From NCBI GenBank assembly GCA_013322215.1, contig JAAMEZ010000058.1, forward strand, positions 744,001 to 808,000: a DNA stretch of 64,000 nt, given 5' to 3'. Source of the DNA: Martinezella rhizogenes (lineage in GTDB: Bacteria; Pseudomonadota; Alphaproteobacteria; Rhizobiales; Rhizobiaceae). This document shows, piece after piece, positions 51,515 to 60,282 of this stretch. The position numbers were made by a program, and so were the translations under genes. The notes beneath the pieces were generated by a model. That model saw nothing but the letters and a program-made list of their open reading frames with translations, had not been told where the DNA came from and did not search any database. How positions within the stretch are numbered: the stretch's first letter is position 1; every line of letters starts with the position of its first letter.

Positions 51515-51943
51515 TCAGCGGCCGCGCTTGCGACGCTGGCCGAGGCCCATTTCCTTTGCCAGGCGCGAACGGGCTTCCGCATAGGCTGGCGCCACCATCG
51601 GATAATCGGCAGCGAGGTCCCACTTTTCGCGATACTCTTCCGGCGAAAGACCATGATGAGTCATGAGATGGCGCTTCAAAGACTTGAAGCTACCGCCACA
51701 TTCCAGGCAGGTGATCTGGTCATCCTGCACGGATTTACGAACGGATACGGCCGGCTTCTGCTTTTCGACCACGGTTACGGCAGGTGCCGGAGCCGAGGTG
51801 CTGCTCAAGGCGGAATGTACGTCGGAAATCAAATTCGGAAGGTCGCTGACCGGTACGACATGGTTGCTGACATAGGCCGCAACAATGTCGGCAGTCAGTT
51901 CAACCAGTAACTCCTGCCCGTTGCCAAGGGCCGCATCTGTCAT
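51515..51943 (-). CDS. mucR: Ros/MucR-family zinc-finger transcriptional regulator
   Basis: A 142-residue MucR protein. The N-terminal part is helical (oligomerisation), and the zinc finger is Cys79-x2-Cys82-x9-His92 with His96/His97 (ITCLECGGSFKSLKRHLMTHH), followed by the basic LSPEEYREKWDL segment. It represses exopolysaccharide, motility and many horizontally acquired genes by binding AT-rich DNA and normally its own promoter. AGGAGAACACA precedes the ATG. The gene is monocistronic with a long AT-rich upstream region. Confidence 0.95.
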   Translation of the reverse strand: MTDAALGNGQELLVELTADIVAAYVSNHVVPVSDLPNLISDVHSALSSTSAPAPAVTVVEKQKPAVSVRKSVQDDQITCLECGGSFKSLKRHLMTHHGLSPEEYREKWDLAADYPMVAPAYAEARSRLAKEMGLGQRRKRGR

Positions 51944-52474
51944 TGTGTTCTCCTGTTCATCGGCTTGCCTGCTGCGTCCGCGCCTCCGGAGAGCACGCAG
52001 GGCACAACGTTGCTATATAATTTGCGCTTGGCTACGGAAATCTGTTGATTTCGCTATGTCCCAGCGCCGAGCAATCCGTGCGAACGCATTGCTCGTATTC
52101 GTAGCAGTCACCAGCAAGAAAACGGTGGATAAAACCAAATTTCTTTCCGCATGAAATCCACCCCTAGACCTCATACGAGAGAAAACCGCGGCTTGCCGCC
52201 TGATATCAGAATTAGCGACCGCGATAGCGATCTTTAATCGCTTACCGGAAGAAAGTTTTGCTCAGCTTTTCATCAAAGAAAGATAAAAGCATCGAGAGCT
52301 TAAACCCGGTCGAGACTAACTCAACATCAGAACTCTACTTGAATCTGAATTAGCACTCTTTATCCAAATGTCCAGTTTTTAATCCCTACATTTCTTCGCA
52401 AAAATTTCATCTATTAAAAAACAGATAACTAATAACGCGAACAGCTATTCCTTCCTGAACAATTTCCGCGTTTG
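51944..52474. other. Long AT-rich region between mucR and mrpG
   Basis: About 530 bases without a supported gene; it holds the mucR promoter at the left. A small dyad AGCGAT-N5-ATCGCT (52226-52242) is present. The right third is strongly AT-rich, which would suit MucR self-binding. No clear terminator for the mrp operon is visible at its 3' end here. Confidence 0.45.
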
Positions 52475-52840
52475 TTAGCCCTTCTTTCTATACGCGCTTT
52501 TCGTGATTTGCTCCCGCGTCAGCAGTTCGTCCCGCACTGAAGGCGGCGTCAGCCGATGCCCGGCCTTGTGTGCCGCGCGTGCGAGAAGATGTGCCGCAAT
52601 CGGTGCCGTCAGCACGAAAAAGACGAAGCCGGCCAATGCTCTTGCCAGGACCGATAGGTCCTGCGAGTGGATACCGACTGCAAGTAGCAACAGGCCAGAG
52701 CCGACCGTACCCGCCTTCGACGCCGCATGCATGCGACTGTAGAGATCGGGGAGACGCACGATGCCAATTGCGGCGATGAGCGAGAATAGCGCACCCGAAA
52801 GTAGAAGCGCGGTTACTATGATGGCCCAAAGCAAATCCAC
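52475..52840 (-). CDS. mrpG: Mrp/Pha cation antiporter subunit G
   Basis: A 121-residue subunit with three helices, the MrpG/PhaG pattern (SLIAAIGIVRLPDLYSRMHAASKAGTVGSGL). It belongs to the hetero-oligomeric Na+(K+)/H+ antiporter complex and is the last gene of the operon. Its start touches the stop of mrpF (one shared base). No terminator with a T-tract follows closely. Confidence 0.93.
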   Translation of the reverse strand: MDLLWAIIVTALLLSGALFSLIAAIGIVRLPDLYSRMHAASKAGTVGSGLLLLAVGIHSQDLSVLARALAGFVFFVLTAPIAAHLLARAAHKAGHRLTPPSVRDELLTREQITKSAYRKKG

Positions 52841-53217
52841 TACCGCCCTCCCTTCTTCCGCCCGTGGTGCTTACGCGTCTTTTTGCCTTCGGCAGCGATA
52901 CTCCCATCCGGCCCTGCGTCGGTCCGTCGCACGGCATCCGACTGCGCCTGTGTCAGGATAAACCGTGCGAAGGCGACGGTCGCGAGAAAGCCGACGAGGC
53001 CGAGCGAAATGGCGATATCGATATAAAGCGTAAAACCCGTCTTGATGGCGATGACCGCGATGAAGCCGATGGCGATCGCCACCAGCATATCGAGCGCGAG
53101 AACCCGGTCCGGCAAGGTCGGGCCGATCACCACACGGTAGACCGTAAGCAGGAAGGCGATGCTCAGAATGCCGAGCGCCACCATTGCGGCGGCAGAAACG
53201 ACGGACGCGGCGATCAT
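52840..53217 (-). CDS. mrpF: Mrp/Pha cation antiporter subunit F
   Basis: A 125-residue three-helix subunit (VYRVVIGPTLPDRVLALDML is the family motif). A Lys/Arg-rich tail (KKTRKHHGRKKGGR) extends into the cytoplasm and is longer than in many homologues. It overlaps mrpE by 4 bases. It is required for the assembled complex rather than acting alone. Confidence 0.92.
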   Translation of the reverse strand: MIAASVVSAAAMVALGILSIAFLLTVYRVVIGPTLPDRVLALDMLVAIAIGFIAVIAIKTGFTLYIDIAISLGLVGFLATVAFARFILTQAQSDAVRRTDAGPDGSIAAEGKKTRKHHGRKKGGR

Positions 53218-53687
53218 CGGAAAGCCTCCATGATGCGCCGCTCGAAGCCATCGGCAATGCTGCGTCTGATGGCCTCTGGATCGGAGCAGTCGAGGGCATG
53301 AACGTAAAGCGTCTTGCGATCATCGGAGACGTCGACGGAGAGCGTGCCCGGCGTCAGGGTGATGAGGTTGGCAAGCAGCGTGATTTCGAAATCGCGGTCG
53401 ACCGTCAGCGGAAAGGCGAAGATCCCGGGCTTCACATCCATCCTGGGGCTCATGACGGTCACGGCGACCGCCCAAACCGACTTGGCGAGTTCGCACACGA
53501 ACACCAGAAGAAGCACGAGAATTCGCCTGATACGACCGAGATAAAGGACACCCCCATAGGACGAGCGCACAATCACCAGCGCAATTGCCGCCAAGACGAA
53601 GCCGAACACCAGATTGATGAAGGAGGTGCTGCCGGTGATGGCAACCCAGACGATGGCAAGCAGCAGGTTGACGACGAACAGGATCAT
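53214..53687 (-). CDS. mrpE: Mrp/Pha cation antiporter subunit E
   Basis: A 157-residue MrpE with N-terminal helices and a soluble C-terminal part (LANLITLTPGTLSVDVSDDR is the conserved stretch, followed by YVHALDCSDPEAIRRSI). Overlaps mrpD and mrpF by four bases each. Part of the seven-subunit complex. Confidence 0.93.
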   Translation of the reverse strand: MILFVVNLLLAIVWVAITGSTSFINLVFGFVLAAIALVIVRSSYGGVLYLGRIRRILVLLLVFVCELAKSVWAVAVTVMSPRMDVKPGIFAFPLTVDRDFEITLLANLITLTPGTLSVDVSDDRKTLYVHALDCSDPEAIRRSIADGFERRIMEAFR

Positions 53688-55246
53688 TGAACCCCTCCTG
53701 CCACGGGGAAGACGGACAGCAGATAGGCCGATGGCTGCTCAAGACCGAGCGCGGCGGCCTGTGACAGGTGTAAAAGCGACTCTGGAAACAGGCCAAAGCC
53801 AACGACAAGCAGGCCAAGGACGAGCAGCGGCAGAGCGGTCTGCCATCCGATCGGCTCCGCCGCCCTGACGTCGACGGTCGCAGGGCGCCAGTAGGCGAGA
53901 AGAAATACCCTTCCAAAGACGATCGTCGCCAGGAAACCGGCCAAAAGGATTGTTCCGGCGAGCCACCAGGCACCCGCTGCAAGCGCCGCCTTGACCAGCA
54001 CCACCTTGGGCCAAAAGCCCGAAAAGGGCGGCAGGCCGCTGATGGCGAAGAACAACACGAGAGAGAGACCGGCAAACCAGCCGCTGCGGCGATAGAGCCC
54101 GCTGAGGGCTGCGAGCGAAAAGCCGCCGCCGAGCCGAGCCGCCTGCCCCGCGACCAGATAAAGCGCGGTCATCAACACCATCGAATGCAGCGCATAGAAG
54201 ATCGCCCCGCTGAGACCATCGGTGCTGCCGAGAGCGATGCCCGCCAGTATCGTGCCGATGCCTGAAATGACGATATAGCCGAGCATCCGGCGGATATCGT
54301 TTGCACCCAGCGCACCCACCACGCCGACAAGCATGGTTGCAATCGCGATGACGGTGATGAGCGGGCTGAGCCCTGCCCGTTCGACCGGCAGCAGCATGAC
54401 CAGAACCCGGATGAGCGCATAGATGCCGACCTTGGTCAGCAGTCCGGCGAAGAGTGCCGAAACGGTGATGCGAGGCGTGTGATAGGAGGCTGGGAGCCAG
54501 AAATTGACCGGGAAGGCGGCGGCCTTCATGCCGAAGGCCAGAAGGAACAGGCCGGCCAGCGTCATCAGCGGCGCGGCACTCTCCCCCGCCCTCGCCTTCA
54601 TGGCGATATCGGCCATGTTGAGCGTGCCGAAGACGGCATAGAGATAGCCGACGGCGACGAGAAAGAGCGTGGTGGCGATCAGGTTCAGTACGGCATATTT
54701 CAACGCTCCGTCGATCTGCTCCGGCTCCGAGCCGAGGATGAGCAGCCCGAAGGACGAGATCAGCAATACCTCAAACCAGACATAAAGGTTGAAAACATCG
54801 CCTGTCAGAAAGGCGCCGCTGACGCCGGCGAGCAGCAACATCAGAAATGGAAAGAAACCATATCGCCGACCGCTCACTGTGATTTCGCCAATTGAATGGA
54901 CACTCGCAGCAAGTGCTACGATCGCCGCGGCCAAAGCCATGAGCGCGCCGAAAATATCGACGCTGAAGGCAATGCCGAAGGGCGGCAGCCATCGCCCCAT
55001 GACCATCGTCACAGCACCGTCGCTGACGACCCTGTAGAGCAAGGCCGCATCGATCAGCACCAGCAGGAGCAAGCCGGGAATAGCGATGGCCGCGTGCCAT
55101 TCGGTGCGGTTGCGCAGCATCAGAAGGATCGCGCCGAGCCCGATACACAGGGCGACCGGCGATATCACCAGCCAATGCTCCAGCGGTATCGGCGCGGCAA
55201 CCAGCGCGTGGGAGAGATCAACCGCGGTATCCGTGGGTCCAGCCAT
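53684..55246 (-). CDS. mrpD: Mrp/Pha cation antiporter subunit D
   Basis: A 520-residue complex-I-like (NuoN-type) antiporter subunit with about fourteen helices. The conserved Lys and aromatic helix KAAAFPVNFWLPASYHTPRI and SALFAGLLTKVGIYALIRV are intact. The ATG at 55246 follows the mrpC stop by 4 bases; the longer frame at 55306 would overlap mrpC. It carries out H+ translocation together with MrpA. Confidence 0.95.
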   Translation of the reverse strand: MAGPTDTAVDLSHALVAAPIPLEHWLVISPVALCIGLGAILLMLRNRTEWHAAIAIPGLLLLVLIDAALLYRVVSDGAVTMVMGRWLPPFGIAFSVDIFGALMALAAAIVALAASVHSIGEITVSGRRYGFFPFLMLLLAGVSGAFLTGDVFNLYVWFEVLLISSFGLLILGSEPEQIDGALKYAVLNLIATTLFLVAVGYLYAVFGTLNMADIAMKARAGESAAPLMTLAGLFLLAFGMKAAAFPVNFWLPASYHTPRITVSALFAGLLTKVGIYALIRVLVMLLPVERAGLSPLITVIAIATMLVGVVGALGANDIRRMLGYIVISGIGTILAGIALGSTDGLSGAIFYALHSMVLMTALYLVAGQAARLGGGFSLAALSGLYRRSGWFAGLSLVLFFAISGLPPFSGFWPKVVLVKAALAAGAWWLAGTILLAGFLATIVFGRVFLLAYWRPATVDVRAAEPIGWQTALPLLVLGLLVVGFGLFPESLLHLSQAAALGLEQPSAYLLSVFPVAGGVQ

Positions 55247-55250
55247 AGCG

Positions 55251-55631
55251 TCAGTACCCCAAAGGCGGCAACGGCCGCTCCTCCGGTTCGGCGAGCCGCA
55301 TCTCACGCGTATTGTCGGTCTTCAAGGCCTGATAGGCCCGATAAGTCAGGACAAGCAAAAAGGCGAGGAACGAGAAAGAGATGACGATCGCTGTCAGGAT
55401 CAACGCCTGCGGCAGCGGATTGGCGGCTGCAAGATCGAGCGCGGTCGCATCTCTCTGAATGATGGGCGGCACTTCGGGCGTGACCCGGCCGGCGGTGAAC
55501 AGCAGAAGGTTGACGGCATTGCCGAGGATCGCGATGCCGAGCATGATGCGGATCGAGTACCGCGACAGCATCAGATAGATGGCGGCGGAGAAGAAGAAGC
55601 CGACGACAACGGCAAAGACGGCCTCCATCAA
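55251..55631 (-). CDS. mrpC: Mrp/Pha cation antiporter subunit C
   Basis: A 126-residue NuoK-like subunit with three helices (GFFFSAAIYLMLSRYSIRIM, ILGNAVNLLLFTAGR and DPLPQALILTAIVI-type stretch reading NPLPQALILTAIVI). Overlaps mrpB by four bases. The Asn-Leu-Leu-Leu-Phe helix and the PLPQALILTAIVI helix are the family signature. Confidence 0.94.
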   Translation of the reverse strand: MMEAVFAVVVGFFFSAAIYLMLSRYSIRIMLGIAILGNAVNLLLFTAGRVTPEVPPIIQRDATALDLAAANPLPQALILTAIVISFSFLAFLLVLTYRAYQALKTDNTREMRLAEPEERPLPPLGY

Positions 55632-56047
55632 TCCACCTCCCGCTCTTCGAGCGCGAGCGCGATCGAGGTGATGGCGCCGACGACGACCAGATAGACGCCG
55701 ATATCGAAGAGCATGACGGTGGAAAGCGGGACTTCGACGCCGAACAAGTGCGGATAGATCCAGAGCCCCGTCATGAACGGCACGCCGGCGAAGACGGAGA
55801 TGAGGCCGGCAAGGGTCGAGGCGAGCAGGCCGAAGCCGGCAATCGCCAGCGGATGAAAGATGATCGCGCGCCGGACCGCCGTGACGCCGCAGGCAATGCC
55901 GTAGATCGCAAAGGCGGAGGCGGCAATCAGGCCGCCAATGAAACCGCCGCCAGGCTCATTGTGGCCACGCAGCAGCACGAAGACGGAGAACAGCAGCATC
56001 AGGGCCGTCAGAAACGGGGCGGCGGTGCGGAAGATCAGCGTATTCAT
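55628..56047 (-). CDS. mrpB: Mrp/Pha cation antiporter subunit B
   Basis: A 139-residue MnhB-type subunit with four helices (FVLLRGHNEPGGGFIGGLIA is the family motif). A separate mrpB beside a long mrpA shows a seven-gene group 1 operon rather than the fused A'-type gene known from the Sinorhizobium pha1 locus. It overlaps mrpA and mrpC by four bases each. Confidence 0.94.
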   Translation of the reverse strand: MNTLIFRTAAPFLTALMLLFSVFVLLRGHNEPGGGFIGGLIAASAFAIYGIACGVTAVRRAIIFHPLAIAGFGLLASTLAGLISVFAGVPFMTGLWIYPHLFGVEVPLSTVMLFDIGVYLVVVGAITSIALALEEREVD

Positions 56048-58440
56048 GAGCGCTTCGCCTCCATCCCTTCGCCGAGACCGGTCTTCTCCTCAAGATCGGG
56101 ATCGTTGGCCGCGAGCCTGCGCTCGCCGCCGGCGCGGATACGGATCAGCGCCAGGATGGCAAGCCCGGTCATGGCAACGACGGCGATCTCGCCGAGGGTA
56201 TCCGTGCCGCGAAAGTCGACGATGATGACGTTGACCACATTGTCGCCATGCGCGATCAGCTTCGAATATTGATTGAAGAAGGCGGTCAGCGTCAGGTCGA
56301 ACGGCGCCTCAGTCGTCTTCAGCAGGAGAAGCCCAAAGCCGACGCCGCAGGCAATGGCGAGCGCGGCGTGGCCAATCCTGGCAAGCGGCGACCGGCGATC
56401 GGACGGCGAAAGGCGCAGCCGCGTCATGACAAGCGCCAGGATCACGACTGCAAGCGTCTCCACCATGAACTGCGTGAAGGACAGATCCGGCGCGCCGAAC
56501 AGCAGGAAGATCACCGCGACGGCGAAACCCTGAATGCCGAGCGAAACGATCGCCGTCAGCCGGTCTCGCGCAAAGACAACCGCGGCAACACCAATGATGG
56601 CGATCAGGAAGATCGTCGCCTCATGCCATTGCAGATTCGGCCAGGCCGGCATGGCGGGTAGTTCGCCGTGGACCGTAAGCGGGATCAACAGCATTGCCGC
56701 CAGGCAGAGGAAGGTGACGGTGACGTAGATCTCCAGCCTGCCGGGCTGCAGGAGGCGAGAGACACCGTGCGACAGCCGCACCAGTCCGGAGATGAAGCCG
56801 TCGAAACCGCGATCAGGTCCTGGCCCGAGGATACGCAGGATAACGGACATCAGGAAGCGGGCGCGATCGAGCTGCCAGTAGACGATGATGCCGATCAGTA
56901 CGGTGACCAGCGAAAGCGCCAGAGGCAGACCAAGATGCGGGATCAGAGACACCGAGATTTCCAGCGCCTTGTCGCCAACCGCACTTGCCATCGGCGAAGA
57001 GACATAATCGTGCCACTGGCCCGAAAACAAAGCCGACAGGAGACCTAGAAGAGCAAGGATCACCGGCCCCAGCCAGAGCAGTGGCGGCGCCTCATGCGGC
57101 TGATGAGGCGTCTCGGTGAGCGGGCCAATAAAGGGCTTCAGCGCGACGGCAAAGGCGATGGCGAACATCAGCGCATTGCCGGCCACGGCGATGATCGTGA
57201 GGATGATCGGCCCGGGCGATGCCTGCGCCAGCGCTGCGTAAATCTCTTCCTTGGCAAGGAAGCCGAAAGCCGGCGGCAGGCCGCCCATCGACACAGCGGC
57301 AACCAGCGCAGCCGCAAAGGTCAGCGGCATGGCGGCGCGCAAGCCGCCCAGCCGGGTGATATCGCGCGTTCCCGTCTCATGATCAACGATGCCGGCGACC
57401 ATGAACAGGGCGCCTTTGAACAGGGAATGCGCCACCAGATAGAGGACGGCAGCTTCGACGGCATAATCGGTGCCGAAGCCGGTGAGCAGCACCAGCAGGC
57501 CAAGCGAGGAAACCGTCGTATAGGCGAGCTTCAGCTTCAGATCGGTCTGGCGGATCGCGAGCAAGGTCCCGACCAGCAGCGTCGCCGCACCGAAGATCGG
57601 CAGGATCGTCTGCCAGGCCATGGTTCCGCCCATGGCCGGATTGAGCCGCATGAGAAGATAGACACCGGCCTTCACCATGGTTGCCGAGTGGAGATAGGCC
57701 GATACGGGTGTCGGCGCCTCCATGGCATTCGGCAGCCAGAAGTGAAACGGAAACTGCGCCGATTTGGTGAAGGCGCCGCCGAGCACAAGAATGAGGGCTG
57801 CGAGATAGAACGGGCTTGCACGCAGTGCGTCGCCGGCCTTCAGAAGGTCGGACATCGCGCCGATGCCGGTCACCTGCCAGATCAGCAGCAGGCCCGCCAG
57901 CAAGAGCAAACCGCCGCCGCCGGTGACGACGAGCGCCTGCAGTGCGGCCCGTCGCGACGCTTCCCGATGATGATCGAAGCCGATCAGCAGGAAGGAGGTG
58001 ATCGAGGTCAACTCCCAGAAGACGAATAGCGTGAGGAAGCTGTCCGAGACGACGAGGCCGAGCATCGAGCCCATGAAAAGAAAGATGAAGGAGAAGAAGC
58101 GGCCGAGATCAGCATGCCCCTTCAGATAGCCGCCGGCATAAAGGACGATCAGCGTGCCGATGCCTGTGATAAGCAGCGCAAAGGTCAGCGATAGGCCGTC
58201 AATCAGCCAGGAAAACCGGAGATCGAGGCTTGGGACCCAATCAAAGCCGCCGAGTTCCGCATGTCCGGCAGCAATGGCGGGAAGAAAGCTCGAGAAATGC
58301 AGAAATGCGAGAGCGGGAAGCAGCGCCAGGGGCCATGCCGCATTGTGGCCCAAACGCCGAACGACAACCGGCGCGATCAGCGCACCGAGAAAGGGCAGGC
58401 ATAAAGCCAGGAATGTCAGGCCCGCGGTGGCGGCGGCCAT
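56044..58440 (-). CDS. mrpA: Mrp/Pha cation antiporter subunit A
   Basis: A 798-residue NuoL-like subunit, the largest of the complex, with about twenty helices. The proton-path helix reads KSAQFPFHFWLPNAMEAPTP, then SAYLHSATMVKAGVYLLMRL; the C-terminal part holds MbhD-type (LFGAPDLSFTQFMVETLAVV) and MbhE-type (DTLGEIAVVAMTGLAILALI) regions. I start at the ATG at 58440, behind AGGGGGGAG; earlier in-frame starts lack a ribosome site. First gene of mrpABCDEFG, needed for Na+ and K+ tolerance and pH homeostasis. Confidence 0.95.
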   Translation of the reverse strand: MAAATAGLTFLALCLPFLGALIAPVVVRRLGHNAAWPLALLPALAFLHFSSFLPAIAAGHAELGGFDWVPSLDLRFSWLIDGLSLTFALLITGIGTLIVLYAGGYLKGHADLGRFFSFIFLFMGSMLGLVVSDSFLTLFVFWELTSITSFLLIGFDHHREASRRAALQALVVTGGGGLLLLAGLLLIWQVTGIGAMSDLLKAGDALRASPFYLAALILVLGGAFTKSAQFPFHFWLPNAMEAPTPVSAYLHSATMVKAGVYLLMRLNPAMGGTMAWQTILPIFGAATLLVGTLLAIRQTDLKLKLAYTTVSSLGLLVLLTGFGTDYAVEAAVLYLVAHSLFKGALFMVAGIVDHETGTRDITRLGGLRAAMPLTFAAALVAAVSMGGLPPAFGFLAKEEIYAALAQASPGPIILTIIAVAGNALMFAIAFAVALKPFIGPLTETPHQPHEAPPLLWLGPVILALLGLLSALFSGQWHDYVSSPMASAVGDKALEISVSLIPHLGLPLALSLVTVLIGIIVYWQLDRARFLMSVILRILGPGPDRGFDGFISGLVRLSHGVSRLLQPGRLEIYVTVTFLCLAAMLLIPLTVHGELPAMPAWPNLQWHEATIFLIAIIGVAAVVFARDRLTAIVSLGIQGFAVAVIFLLFGAPDLSFTQFMVETLAVVILALVMTRLRLSPSDRRSPLARIGHAALAIACGVGFGLLLLKTTEAPFDLTLTAFFNQYSKLIAHGDNVVNVIIVDFRGTDTLGEIAVVAMTGLAILALIRIRAGGERRLAANDPDLEEKTGLGEGMEAKRS

Positions 58441-58536
58441 GCTCCCCCCTAACTGAACGTTCATGCAGAATCCGGCAGAACCGGAGCGGTCTTGAAGGGA
58501 TAGGCGAAAGGACACATCGCCTCAAGTCCCGACAAG

Positions 58537-58572
58537 GGAAAACCGGACGTAAACCACCGAAATCGGTTTTCC
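58537..58572 (-). promoter_or_regulatory. Inverted repeat upstream of mrpA
   Basis: GGAAAACCG (58537-58545) and CGGTTTTCC (58564-58572) are perfect 9-base arms with an 18-base spacer, about 100 bases before mrpA. Further upstream GGCTCGCAATG is repeated directly at 58618-58628 and 58676-58686. One of these may be an operator for the antiporter operon. Confidence 0.4.
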
Positions 58573-58800
58573 ATGCCAATGACCGCAGGGGTTGCAGGAC
58601 ATCGCGGACTTTTCGAAGGCTCGCAATGGCCGCCTGGGCCTCGCTTTACCGCAGATTACCCTGCTGATCCTGCATGGCTCGCAATGAAGCTGTAATGAAT
58701 TTGCGCTAAATTACGCGTATTTCCTGAATCGCTATGGAAATCGCGCTGAAAAATGCGCTAATCTTGATCGGTTTGCAGATCCTGCCTCCCGGAAACCGCA

Positions 58801-59316
58801 ATGCTCGCCCGCCTGATCGCCCTCCTGCTTCTTTCCCCAACCACGGCCTTTGCCGCGGACTGGTGGTCCTATGACAATGCAGGCTTCGGCTACGCGATCG
58901 AGCTGCCGTCGGAATTCCATCTCGCCGCCTCTTCCGAAGATACCGACCGGCTTTCGCTGTCACCGGCAGATCGCTCCGCTTCGCTGCAGGTCTTCGGCAC
59001 GATGGTTGCCAATGGTGATTTTGCATCGGAAGCGAACGGGCGCGTGGCGCTTGCCAGAGACCAGGGCTGGAAGATTTCCTACTCGAAATCGAATTCGCGC
59101 GGCATCAGCTTTTCCGGCACCAGGCAGGGGCGCATCGTCTATGTCCGTGGGGTCGCACTCTGCAATGGCGCCGCCGCCTTCTTCCAGATGGATTATTCGA
59201 AAGCCGATATGCAGCGCTACGATGCCGTCGTCATGCGCCTGGTGCGCAGCCTGCGCTCGACGAAGAAGTGCACGCCAACGGCTGAGATCGTCAAAAGTTT
59301 TCCGGCGACAGGCTGA
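58801..59316 (+). CDS. Secreted hypothetical protein
   Basis: A 171-residue protein with a clear Sec signal peptide (LIALLLLSPTTAFAAD, cleavage after TAFA). The mature part (YDNAGFGYAIELPSEFHLAA, GRIVYVRGVALCNGAAAFFQ) is beta-rich with two cysteines that could pair. I do not recognise the family. It is divergent from mrpA and its last 26 bases overlap the convergent hemolysin III gene. A periplasmic location is likely. Confidence 0.75.
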   Translation: MLARLIALLLLSPTTAFAADWWSYDNAGFGYAIELPSEFHLAASSEDTDRLSLSPADRSASLQVFGTMVANGDFASEANGRVALARDQGWKISYSKSNSRGISFSGTRQGRIVYVRGVALCNGAAAFFQMDYSKADMQRYDAVVMRLVRSLRSTKKCTPTAEIVKSFPATG

Positions 59317-59959
59317 AGCAGGTCAGCACCGCAGAGTAATGTACGGCAGCGGCGGCAACGACGAAACCATGCCAGATCGCATTCTGGAAGCGTAGCTTTT
59401 CCCAGACATGAAAAATCACGCCGAGCGAATAGATCACGCCGCCGATGACGATGAGCAGCATCGAGGCAAACGGGATATGCATGGAAACCGGCTTGGCAAC
59501 AAGGATGCCGCTCCAGCCCATCGCAAGGTAGAGCAGGATCGCCAGCCGATCGAAGCGTCCAGGAAAAAGGACTTTCAGGACGATGCCGAACGCCGCAAAG
59601 ACCCAGACGGCAATCAGCACGCCAAGCAGCAGTGGGTCCTCGGATCCCCGCTCCAGAAACGGCGTGTAGGTAGCGGCGATCAGAACATAGATGAAAGAGT
59701 GGTCGAAACGGCGGAGAAACCATTTCGTCCGGGATACTGGCCACAGATTGTAGGTGAAGGACATTCCGAGCGTCAGCACCAAGCCGACGCCATAGATCCA
59801 TGCGGCGGCAATTTCGCCGTAGGAACTCCAGACCGTCGCATAAAAAATCAGCACGGTGGCGCCGATCAGCGCGAAGACCACACCGACACCGTTGACGATG
59901 CCGTCTGCGATAATCTCATAACGATCATAGGCCCAACGGATGCCTCTGTACTCAGTCAT
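59291..59959 (-). CDS. Hemolysin III/PAQR-family membrane protein
   Basis: A 222-residue seven-helix protein of the TrhA/hemolysin III branch of PAQR. The motifs RRFDHSFIYVLIAATYTPFL and FQNAIWHGFVVAAAAVHYSA keep the Asp-His and His-x(n)-His zinc ligands of the second half. The first-helix His of most family members (usually THG) is replaced: the segment reads IVNGVGVVFALIG. The ATG at 59959 (MTEYRGIRWAYDRYE) fits family length; the longer frame is rejected. Family members affect membrane energetics or lipids. Confidence 0.85.
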   Translation of the reverse strand: MTEYRGIRWAYDRYEIIADGIVNGVGVVFALIGATVLIFYATVWSSYGEIAAAWIYGVGLVLTLGMSFTYNLWPVSRTKWFLRRFDHSFIYVLIAATYTPFLERGSEDPLLLGVLIAVWVFAAFGIVLKVLFPGRFDRLAILLYLAMGWSGILVAKPVSMHIPFASMLLIVIGGVIYSLGVIFHVWEKLRFQNAIWHGFVVAAAAVHYSAVLTCFSLSPENF

Positions 59960-60190
59960 TTCATCCGGTTCCGTTTCGTCGAAGACCGATCCTTGCACTA
60001 GAAACAGGAGGAGACAACTGCGCCAAACGAGTACAGCGATAAATCTTCGTGAACGCTTTGCTGCCGGTTTGCCTGTCACTCGTCAATAGAAAGCGAACGC
60101 TCAATCCGCAATTTATAGTCTTCTGTGAACAATCAAAATCGACCATATCAATATCCAAGTACAGCGGGCCAGGAGATCAAAGAGGCATAT

Positions 60191-60254
60191 CAACCGGCGA
60201 AACCCTCCTGCCCGCCGCTGGCGGCCATTGCCGCCGACGCCGGTTGCCTTTTTT
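60191..60254 (+). promoter_or_regulatory. Attenuator-like terminator in the VOC gene leader
   Basis: Outer stem CAACCGGCG / CGCCGGTTG (60191-60199 with 60238-60246) encloses an inner hairpin GGCGGC-CATT-GCCGCC (60220-60235) and is followed by CC and six T residues, ending 28 bases before the VOC start. A competing hairpin CCGCC-GCT-GGCGG (60212-60224) uses the same GGCGG. No plus-strand gene lies within 870 bases upstream, so this terminator-shaped element seems to be a leader. Confidence 0.6.
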
Positions 60255-60282
60255 CAAGATTATCGAGGTTGGAACTCACCCC

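Noticed and set aside
51885..52154. 89-codon plus-strand frame across the mucR start
   Set aside because: It overlaps mucR in antisense and the mucR promoter; no sign of coding.
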